Of a DNA stretch of 22,129 nucleotides, positions 7,801-13,272 are shown in pieces. This DNA is from JBGSIZ01 sp041742255 (lineage in GTDB: Bacteria > Pseudomonadota > Alphaproteobacteria > Rhodobacterales > Rhodobacteraceae): assembly GCA_041742255.1 (NCBI GenBank), contig JBGSIZ010000166.1, positions 1 through 22,129 of the forward strand. Direction: 5' to 3'. Position numbers and translations under genes: made by a program. Numbering within the stretch: position 1 is the first letter of the stretch; every line of letters begins with the position of its first letter. The notes under the pieces are model-generated. The model made no database searches and had not been told where the DNA came from. It saw only the letters and a program-made list of their open reading frames with translations.

Positions 7801-8299
7801 TGCCGTGGCCGACGGGTATCACAAACTGTTGGCCTACAAGGACGAATACGAGGTCGCCCGCCTGCATCTGGAAACCGAGGCCAAGGCCCGCGCGATGTTT
7901 GATGGTGATCTGTCGCTGACCTGGCACCTTGCCCCGCCGCTGGTGTCCCGGATGGGTCCGGATGGCAGTCCGAAAAAGCGGAAATTCAAACGTCTTTTCA
8001 AGCTATTGATGCCCGTTCTTGCGAAAAAGAAGGTGTTGCGCGGCACGCCCTTTGACCTGTTTGGATACAGCGCCGAACGCAAGGCCGAACGCGCGTTGAT
8101 CGTGGAATACGAGCGCGACATGGAGGTGATCCTGCGCGCGGCGTCCGATGGTCCCGCTGCGATTGCCCGTGCCCGTCTGCCGATGGACATTCGCGGGTTT
8201 GGTCCGGTGAAGGCCAAGGCTATGACCGAGGCCCGGATCACCGCCGCCCGCTTGATGGATGAGGTGTCTAGACCGGCCCCAGCCATCGCCGCCGAATGA
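4889..8299 (+). CDS. Indolepyruvate:ferredoxin oxidoreductase, fused alpha-beta type
   Basis: The 1136-aa enzyme fuses what archaea make as IorA and IorB. It oxidatively decarboxylates indolepyruvate and probably other arylpyruvates to the acyl-CoA, reducing ferredoxin, in aromatic amino acid breakdown. In order: the pyruvate-ferredoxin-type N-terminal domain (YRGSPLG near residue 55); FCAGCPHNSSTK (about 433); the thiamine diphosphate site NLGDGTYNHSG (about 496-506); the iron-sulfur region CEGCGDCGVQSNC (about 636-648) with CNKDLSCLSGFC after it; the gamma domain GVGGTGVVTIG (about 722); and a long C-terminal DUF6537-type region. GGGGAGGT lies 6-7 nt before the ATG at 4889, so this start is preferred over 4862. 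It is divergent from a LysR gene that probably regulates it. The true substrate cannot be read from sequence. Confidence 0.93.
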   Translation: MSRQDITLQDRYDLEKRVVLLNGTQALVRLMLMQRARDAARGLNTAGYVTGYRGSPLGAVDMQMTKATADLTAAQVTFQPGLNEDLAATALWGSQQAELRGEGKYDGVFGLWYGKGPGVDRSGDVMRHANMAGTSPHGGVIMAMGDDHTGESSTTLHQSDWAMVDAYMPIVSPAGVQEVLDYGLYAYALSRFAGVWVGLKTMKDTIEVTSVVDADPHRMQFVEPSFPMPEGGLNIRLVDTPVAQEARMIDHKRFAAEAFSRANKMDKRVWGQRGARIGFVAAGKNWLDLVHALSLLGIDAQDAERLGLTTYKVGQVWPLDMAGFHDWAEGLDLIIVVEEKRKLIEVQVKEALFDDRAGRRVYGWHKGDEHSEGRREEVFPTRFALDPVWIAEKLGGILIEEGCGTDGISAGLARIAAAKKADNQPEIAARVPYFCAGCPHNSSTKVPEGSRAYAGIGCHYMVQWMDRETVGFTQMGGEGANWVGEAPFSTRSHVFQNLGDGTYNHSGVQAIRFALMAGTTITYKILFNDAVAMTGGQGNDGGLTADRICRELLAMGVRDVALVYDVKEGIDLSLFPDGISRDSRENLPLVQERLSKVSGVSAIVYVQTCAAEKRRRRKRGQFPDPDTRVFINTDVCEGCGDCGVQSNCVAIVPVDTELGRKRAIDQSACNKDLSCLSGFCPSFVTIEGAKPKKAATAEIDLPDMPEPTLPQIRGTHNVVITGVGGTGVVTIGAVLAMAAHIDGKGAGMMEMAGLAQKGGAVHIHCRLANRPEDISAIRVATGEADVLIGGDLVVSAGAKTLGLTAAGRTRAVVNSHDIVTGDFTRDREFRIPSERLRLVLEARLQDRVALFDASDLALRLMGDSIYSNMMVFGAAWQMGGVPLSGAAIRDAIRLNGAQVERNLRAFEIGRWAVLHPAEVDRIITGSVVSKPLTLSEKIAFRADHLTSYQNAALARRYTEFVARFTDPEMQAAVADGYHKLLAYKDEYEVARLHLETEAKARAMFDGDLSLTWHLAPPLVSRMGPDGSPKKRKFKRLFKLLMPVLAKKKVLRGTPFDLFGYSAERKAERALIVEYERDMEVILRAASDGPAAIARARLPMDIRGFGPVKAKAMTEARITAARLMDEVSRPAPAIAAE

Positions 8300-8385
8300 T
8301 CCGCGCCCGATATTCTGGGTGCTGGATATCATTTTGCGAATGACGTATCACTATGGAACGCGACAGGTTCCGGGGTGTTGAACGC

Positions 8386-9312
8386 ATGAACGAACGTCAG
8401 ATTGCCCGCGATATTTCCTATGCCAGTGCGGTGGGGTCACGCGGCGCCCGTGCGCTGGTGCGGGTTATGGAGAACGCCACGGGGCGGCTGAAACTGATCC
8501 GCAAGGCCAAGGGATATTCCGAGGAAGTGGCGCAGGGGCGCGACTTCTGGGAGGTCATCACGGACCGGTATGGCCTGAGCCTTGAGGTGACGGGCGGGTC
8601 GATTGAGAATATCCCGGCCGAGGGGCCGTTGGTTGTGGTGGCCAACCACCCCTATGGCATTCTGGACGGGTTGATGATGGGCCGCATCCTGTCCGAACGG
8701 CGGGGCGGCGATTTCAAGGTCTTGGCCCACCGGATTTTCCGCAAATCTGCCGATCTGGAAAAGGTCATCCTGCCTATTTCGTTTGATGATACCAAGGACG
8801 CCGCCAAGTTGAACGTCGAAACCCGCGCCGAAGCGTTGCGGTATCTGAGTGCGGGCGGCGCGATTGGGATTTTTCCGGGCGGCACCGTGTCCACCGCCGC
8901 CAATCGGTTTGACCCGCCGATGGACCCCGGTTGGCGCACCTTTACGTCCAAGATGGTCGCCAAATCCAATGCCACCGTCGTCCCGATCTTTTTCGAGGGC
9001 GCCAACAGCCGCCTGTTCCAACTGGCCAGCCGGTTGCACAGCACGTTGCGCATGGGCATGTTGATCCGCGAGTTTCGCGCCCGCGTGGGCACTCCGGTCC
9101 GTGTTGTCATTGGCGCTCCGATCCCGATTGCCGATCTGGCCCGGTTCAAGTCCGATCCCAAGGGGTTGATGGAGTTTTTGCGCAAATCCACCTATGAGTT
9201 GAGCCCGGTTCCGGTGCCTGCGGACCGTCTGGGTTACGAATTCGAAGAAAAATACAAAACCAAGAAAAAGAAAAAGGGTGAGGGCAAGGCAGATGGCAGT
9301 CGGGGTATTTGA
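8386..9312 (+). CDS. Lysophospholipid-type acyltransferase (PlsC-like, hemolysin-associated type)
   Basis: The 308-aa protein probably moves an acyl chain from a carrier to a lyso-lipid or ornithine-type lipid at the inner membrane. The catalytic motif is VVVANHPYGILDG (about residues 82-94), with histidine and aspartate separated by five residues, as in the putative-hemolysin acyltransferases, not four as in classic PlsC. The second motif is GIFPGGTVST, with Gly where PlsC has Glu. The C-terminus is lysine-rich (KYKTKKKKKGEGK). The ATG at 8386 has GGGGTG 8 nt upstream; the earlier ATG at 8353 has no ribosome binding site. The 3' end overlaps murI by 20 nt, so the two are probably co-translated. 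The lipid product is unknown. Confidence 0.85.
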   Translation: MNERQIARDISYASAVGSRGARALVRVMENATGRLKLIRKAKGYSEEVAQGRDFWEVITDRYGLSLEVTGGSIENIPAEGPLVVVANHPYGILDGLMMGRILSERRGGDFKVLAHRIFRKSADLEKVILPISFDDTKDAAKLNVETRAEALRYLSAGGAIGIFPGGTVSTAANRFDPPMDPGWRTFTSKMVAKSNATVVPIFFEGANSRLFQLASRLHSTLRMGMLIREFRARVGTPVRVVIGAPIPIADLARFKSDPKGLMEFLRKSTYELSPVPVPADRLGYEFEEKYKTKKKKKGEGKADGSRGI

Positions 9313-10105
9313 CAGCGGGTTGGGCGGTTTGACGGTGCTGGAGGCGTTGACCGCCAAAATGCCGGAGGTGCCGTTTGTGTATTATGCCGACAGCGCCAAC
9401 GCCCCTTATGGCGTGCGCACCGCTGACGACATCTACAACCTGACCACCGCTGCCTGTGACCGGTTGTTTGCCGCCGGTTGTGATCTGGTGATCCTTGCCT
9501 GCAACACCGCGAGTGCTGCCGCGTTGCGCCGGATGCAGGAGGTGTGGGTGCCCAAGGACAAGCGCGTTCTGGGTGTGTTTGTGCCCCTGATCGAGGCCTT
9601 GACCGAGCGCAAATGGGGCGACAATTCCCCCCCCCGCGAGGTTGCTGTCAAACACGTCGCCTTGTTCGCCACCCCCGCCACCGTGCGCAGCCGCGCGTTT
9701 CAGCGCGAATTGTCGTTTCGCGCGATTGGTGTCGATGTGGAGGCCCAGGCCTGTGGCGGTGTTGTCGATGCCATCGAGGATGGCGACATGATTTTGGCCG
9801 AGGCGCTGGTGCGGTCGCATGTCGATGCGCTCAAGCGCAAGATGCCGGAACCGGACGCTGCCATGTTGGGCTGCACCCATTACCCGCTGATGCAGGATGT
9901 GTTTCAGGACGCATTGGGGCCAAACGTCAAGGTGTTCAGTCAGGCGACGTTGGTCGCCGACAGTCTTGCCGATTATCTGGCCCGCCGCCCGGAAATGCTG
10001 GGTACCGGGACCGAGGCGGCGTTTCTGACATCGGGAAATCCGCAGAAGGTGTCGGACGGGGCGACCCGGTTTCTGCGGCGCAAGATCACGTTTCAGGCAG
10101 CCTGA
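9293..10105 (+). CDS. murI: Glutamate racemase
   Basis: MurI makes D-glutamate from L-glutamate for peptidoglycan in the cytoplasm. The 270-aa length is normal. The N-terminal FDSGLGGLTV carries Asp7. The two catalytic cysteines are Cys70 in ACNTAS and Cys194 in GCTHYP, so the active site is complete. The start is the ATG at 9293 (MAVGVFDSG), inside the end of the acyltransferase gene and preceded by a purine-rich AAGGCAG. A GTG at 9278 in the same frame would add five residues and is less likely. The coding sequence contains a run of nine C residues (9627-9635) encoding Ser-Pro-Pro in a variable loop, a spot prone to replication slippage or sequencing error. Confidence 0.96.
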   Translation: MAVGVFDSGLGGLTVLEALTAKMPEVPFVYYADSANAPYGVRTADDIYNLTTAACDRLFAAGCDLVILACNTASAAALRRMQEVWVPKDKRVLGVFVPLIEALTERKWGDNSPPREVAVKHVALFATPATVRSRAFQRELSFRAIGVDVEAQACGGVVDAIEDGDMILAEALVRSHVDALKRKMPEPDAAMLGCTHYPLMQDVFQDALGPNVKVFSQATLVADSLADYLARRPEMLGTGTEAAFLTSGNPQKVSDGATRFLRRKITFQAA

Positions 10106-10187
10106 GGATTTGCGACGGGGCCGGGGGCCAAGCGCCCTTGTTCCGTCCGGTCCGCGGGGCCATGTGATACGATGGGTGGCGCAGAAG

Positions 10188-10227
10188 GGTTGCATCGTCT
10201 GCGCAACCGACGCAAAACGGGGCGTCG
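10188..10227 (+). promoter_or_regulatory. Two adjacent stem-loops in the argC leader
   Basis: GGTTGC (10188-10193) pairs with GCAACC (10203-10208). CGACGC (10208-10213) pairs with GCGTCG (10222-10227). They lie in the 138-bp gap before argC and could shape its leader RNA. No T tract follows, so they are not terminators; a regulatory role is unproven. Confidence 0.3.
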
Positions 10228-10243
10228 TCAATCAGGGGTGATC

Positions 10244-11272
10244 ATGGCCTATACCGTCGCAATTCTTGGGGCTTCTGGATATACCGGGGCAGAGTTGGTC
10301 CGGATTATCGCGACCCATCCGTCGCTGCGCATTGTGGCCTTGGCCGCCGACCGCAAGGCCGGGCAGACGATGGCGTCCGTCTATCCGCAGTTGCGACATC
10401 TGGACCTGCCTGTGCTGTGCACGATTGACCAGATTGATTTTTCGCAGGTCGATCTGTGCTTTGCCGCCTTACCCCATGGGTTGAGCCAAGCGTTGGTGCG
10501 CGACCTGCCGGACACGGTCAAGGTTGTGGACCTTGGTGCGGATTTCCGGCTGCGTGATCACGCCGCCTATGAAAAATGGTATGGTGCCCCGCATGTGGCC
10601 ACCGACCTGCAAAAGACCGCCGTCTATGGCCTGACCGAGTTCTACCGGGATGAGATCAAGGGTGCCCGGCTGGTTGCGGGCACCGGGTGCAATGCCGCCA
10701 CGGTGCAGTTTGCCCTTCGGCCCTTGATCGCCGAAGGGTTGATTGATCTGGACGAGATCATTTGCGATCTGAAAAACGGGATTTCCGGGGCAGGTCGCAG
10801 CCTGAAGGAAAACATGCTGTTTACCGAGCGCGCCACCGATGTGATGGGCTATTCCCAAGGCGGAAAACACCGCCATCTAGGTGAGTTCGATCAGGAGTTT
10901 TCGCGGATTGCCGGTCGCCCGGTCGAGATACAGTTCACCCCGCATCTGGTGCCGATGTCGCGCGGGATTTTGGCGTCTTGTTACGTTCGGGGTGATGCCG
11001 CAGCGATCCATGCCGCCCTTGACGTCCGCTATGCCACAGAGCCGTTCATCGTGGTGTTGCCGTTCGGCCAAATGCCGGGCACGGGTGCCGTGGCCGGGTC
11101 GAATTTCTGCCATATCGGGGTGACAGGCGACCGCAAGCCGGGCCGCGCGTTGGTTGTGTCCACGCTGGACAATCTGAACAAGGGGTCATCGGGGCAGGCG
11201 GTGCAGAATGCCAACCTGATGTTGGGTCTGCCCGAAACCGAGGGGCTGCTGCTCGCCCCTGTATTTCCGTGA
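10244..11272 (+). CDS. argC: N-acetyl-gamma-glutamyl-phosphate reductase
   Basis: ArgC reduces N-acetylglutamyl phosphate to the semialdehyde with NADPH in arginine synthesis. The 342-aa protein has the nucleotide-binding loop GASGYTGAEL (residues 9-18), the active-site Cys149 in AGTGCNAAT, and the C-terminal GSSGQAVQNANLMLGLPE typical of the family. The length matches type 1 ArgC. The ATG at 10244 has AGGGGTG just upstream; the longer frame from 10172 adds a non-conserved arginine-rich leader. ccmE begins 7 nt after the stop with its Shine-Dalgarno (GAGGGTG) overlapping the argC end, so argC and ccmE are likely co-transcribed although their functions are unrelated. Confidence 0.97.
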   Translation: MAYTVAILGASGYTGAELVRIIATHPSLRIVALAADRKAGQTMASVYPQLRHLDLPVLCTIDQIDFSQVDLCFAALPHGLSQALVRDLPDTVKVVDLGADFRLRDHAAYEKWYGAPHVATDLQKTAVYGLTEFYRDEIKGARLVAGTGCNAATVQFALRPLIAEGLIDLDEIICDLKNGISGAGRSLKENMLFTERATDVMGYSQGGKHRHLGEFDQEFSRIAGRPVEIQFTPHLVPMSRGILASCYVRGDAAAIHAALDVRYATEPFIVVLPFGQMPGTGAVAGSNFCHIGVTGDRKPGRALVVSTLDNLNKGSSGQAVQNANLMLGLPETEGLLLAPVFP

Positions 11273-11279
11273 GGGTGAT

Positions 11280-11747
11280 ATGGCTGGATTGAAATCGCTG
11301 AAAAAACGCCGCCGGGTGCAGGTGATCGTGTTGGCGTTTGTCGCGCTTGGCCTGTCGGCCGGGATGATGGGTTATGCGATGCGGGACGGTATCAATTTTT
11401 TCCGCTCGCCCAGCCAAATCGCCGAAGCCCCGCCGCCCGAAACAGAAGTGTTCCGCATCGGCGGATTGGTCGAAGAAGGCACGCTGCTGCGCGGGCAAGG
11501 CGATGTGATTTCGTTCCGCGTGACCGATGGCGGCGCGTCAGTGCCCGTGACGTTCAAGGGCATATTGCCGGACCTGTTTGGCGAGGGGCAAGGCATGGTC
11601 GGACAGGGTCGTTACATCAACGGCACATTCGAGGCTGTTGAAATCCTTGCAAAACATGACGAGACCTATATGCCCAAAGAGGTCATTGACGCGCTGAAGG
11701 AACAAGGTGTTTACGTTGCCCCGGACGGTGCTGACGCCACAAATTAA
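11280..11747 (+). CDS. ccmE: Cytochrome c maturation protein CcmE (periplasmic heme chaperone)
   Basis: CcmE binds heme covalently in the periplasm and hands it to the CcmF/CcmH lyase for attachment to apocytochrome c. The 155-aa protein has a short basic N-terminus (KKRRRVQV), one transmembrane helix (about 13-33) and an OB-fold domain. The heme-binding histidine is His126 in KHDETYMP, with Tyr130 as axial ligand, close to the canonical HDENY. The ATG at 11280 follows a good Shine-Dalgarno. Normally ccmE is followed by ccmF; here three lysis genes lie in between (next ORF 44 nt downstream). Confidence 0.96.
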   Translation: MAGLKSLKKRRRVQVIVLAFVALGLSAGMMGYAMRDGINFFRSPSQIAEAPPPETEVFRIGGLVEEGTLLRGQGDVISFRVTDGGASVPVTFKGILPDLFGEGQGMVGQGRYINGTFEAVEILAKHDETYMPKEVIDALKEQGVYVAPDGADATN

Positions 11748-11764
11748 CGCTTACCCGAAATGCT

Positions 11765-11788
11765 GGACCCCGCAGATATTTGGGGGCC
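11765..11788 (+). promoter_or_regulatory. Hairpin that can hide the endolysin ribosome binding site
   Basis: GGACCCC (11765-11771) can pair with GGGGGCC (11782-11788), with one mismatch and a 10-nt loop. The GGGGG block at 11782-11786 is the only Shine-Dalgarno-like sequence for the ATG at 11792, so a closed hairpin should reduce endolysin translation. Pairing is visible; control is inferred. Confidence 0.45.
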
Positions 11789-11791
11789 GCA

Positions 11792-12403
11792 ATGCCGACA
11801 GTTCAGGACATCGCCGAAGCGATTGTGGCCCGTGAGGGTGGGTATGTGAACGATCCGGACGATCCGGGTGGCCCGACAAACCATGGTGTCACGCTGGCCA
11901 CGATGCAGGCCTATGGGCGCGATCTGACGGGCGATGGCCGGATCACGGCCCGCGATGTGCAGGCGTTGGGGCGGCGCGAGGCCGCCCGGATTTTCGTCGA
12001 TCACTACTACATCGCCCCCCGGATCAACCTGTTGCCCGAACCGCTGCAGGCGTCTGTGTTTGACATGTACGTCAATTCCGGGGTGCATGCCGTTCGGATT
12101 TTACAACGGCTTTTCAATGAAATGCGGATCGTTGTTGCGGTTGACGGCGTGATTGGCCCCGCCACCGCCGCCGCCGCCACGCAAGCGATCGAGGCCGCCC
12201 CGGATCATCTTGTCGATGCTTATGGCATCGCGCGGCGCAACTACTATTATGCCCTTGCCGATGTTCGCCCGACGAGCCGGAAATTTGCCCGCACCCGCAG
12301 CGGCGGCAAGGGGGGATGGATCCTGCGGGCCGAGGAATTCATCGCCCCCCGGTTTCATCTGACCGACTCCCAGCATCGCGAAAGGACCGCACAATGGGAT
12401 TGA
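11792..12403 (+). CDS. GTA/phage-type endolysin, glycoside hydrolase family 108 (N-acetylmuramidase)
   Basis: The 203-aa enzyme should cut the peptidoglycan sugar backbone. The GH108 catalytic stretch is AREGGYVNDPDDPGGPTNHGVT (residues 13-34), with catalytic Glu15. The C-terminal half (about 115-185, GVIGPATAAAATQAI onward) fits the peptidoglycan-binding region paired with GH108. There is no signal peptide or N-terminal anchor, so release depends on a holin, and a holin gene overlaps the 3' end by 10 nt. In Rhodobacter capsulatus a homologous endolysin/holin pair outside the main GTA cluster frees gene transfer agents from a few lysing cells. The start is the ATG at 11792; the in-frame TTG at 11780 is less likely. 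No structural phage or GTA genes are in the window. Confidence 0.9.
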   Translation: MPTVQDIAEAIVAREGGYVNDPDDPGGPTNHGVTLATMQAYGRDLTGDGRITARDVQALGRREAARIFVDHYYIAPRINLLPEPLQASVFDMYVNSGVHAVRILQRLFNEMRIVVAVDGVIGPATAAAATQAIEAAPDHLVDAYGIARRNYYYALADVRPTSRKFARTRSGGKGGWILRAEEFIAPRFHLTDSQHRERTAQWD

Positions 12404-12954
12404 TCCCCGATCTGTTTGGGTTCCTGTTTGGCGGGGGCCGCAATGTCATTGCCGAAACCGTGGGCGTGTTTCGCGAAAACGCCGAGGCGGGTGCCGTGCG
12501 CGAGGCGCAAGGCAAACAACAGGCGCTGACCCAGTTTGCCGCCGAATTTGCCCATCCGCGCAAGGGGCTTTTTGACCGCGTCATCGATGGGTTGAACCGG
12601 TTGCCGCGTCCGATGCTGGCGTTTGGCACCATCGGCCTGTTTGTGACCGCCATGGTTAATCCGATCTGGTTTGCCAGCCGGATGCAGGGCATTGCGCTGG
12701 TTCCGGAACCGCTGTGGTGGTTGATGGGGGCCATCGTCAGTTTCTATTTCGGTGCCCGCCATCAGGCCAAGACGCAGGAATTTCAGCAATCCGTGGCCGA
12801 TACTGCGACCCAAGCCGTCGCCGTCGCGGGCCGGGTCCGCGCGATTGAGGCGTTGGGGGCAGGGGCCGCCGTGGTGCCCGTGCCAGTGCCGGTGCCGCTT
12901 GTGGCAGATGACAATCCGGCCTTGGCCGAATGGCGGGGGGCGGCCCATGGATGA
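12394..12954 (+). CDS. Holin, GTA_holin_3TM family
   Basis: The 186-aa inner-membrane protein is expected to form the lesions through which the endolysin reaches the wall. It starts MGLIPDLFGFLFGGGRNVIAETVGVF, as in Rhodobacteraceae GTA-type holins. Clear hydrophobic segments lie at about 73-93 and 101-121, with a possible third, weakly hydrophobic one at the N-terminus. A helical C-terminal region (124-155) is followed by a PVPVPVP repeat (162-168), probably exposed. AAAGGA lies about 8 nt before the ATG. The gene overlaps both neighbours (10 nt with the endolysin, 8 nt with the next gene), so the three are translated as a unit. No lambda-like dual start is visible. Confidence 0.85.
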   Translation: MGLIPDLFGFLFGGGRNVIAETVGVFRENAEAGAVREAQGKQQALTQFAAEFAHPRKGLFDRVIDGLNRLPRPMLAFGTIGLFVTAMVNPIWFASRMQGIALVPEPLWWLMGAIVSFYFGARHQAKTQEFQQSVADTATQAVAVAGRVRAIEALGAGAAVVPVPVPVPLVADDNPALAEWRGAAHG

Positions 12955-13156
12955 CTGGGGTATGGCCTTGGAAAAACGCATACACGCGCTGGAAACCCGC
13001 AGTGCCGTGGAAGAAGTTCACCGCATGAACGTCGAGAACCGCTTGAAATCCATTGAAGATTCGCTGAGTTGGCTGCTGCGTCTGGTGGTGGGCGCGTTGA
13101 TCATGGCCGGGGTCGCCTATGCGCTGAATGGCGGTTTGGCGTTGGCCGGGGGGTAG
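12947..13156 (+). CDS. Small coiled-coil/transmembrane protein, XhlA-like, of the lysis cassette
   Basis: The 69-aa protein begins MDDWGMALEKRIHALETRSA. Residues 5-38 form an amphipathic, charged helix with coiled-coil spacing, and 42-62 is one strong transmembrane helix (WLLRLVVGALIMAGVAYAL), followed by a short tail. This matches the plan of XhlA-type proteins, small helpers coded next to holins and endolysins. The start codon lies within the end of the holin gene (ATGGATGA overlap), which argues that it is translated. It may help holin assembly or lysis timing; no direct function can be read from the sequence. An internal ATG five codons on is an alternative start. Confidence 0.75.
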   Translation: MDDWGMALEKRIHALETRSAVEEVHRMNVENRLKSIEDSLSWLLRLVVGALIMAGVAYALNGGLALAGG

Positions 13157-13272
13157 GCTGCCCAGCCATTTTCTGCAAATCCGCGTCACCGCGTCACGCT
13201 GTGCGGGAAGTGATTGGGATCGCTGCCAACATCCGGTATACCGTGCAGACGGTAGCGGAGGCGAAGCACCCC

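Noticed and set aside
13234..13243. 10-bp palindrome CGGTATACCG upstream of ccmF.
   Set aside because: Short perfect palindromes of this length are expected by chance, and no second copy or promoter context supports it.
13069..13272. N-terminal extension of the ccmF frame.
   Set aside because: Those codons run out of frame over the XhlA-like gene and do not look like CcmF; the ATG at 13273 gives the normal N-terminus.
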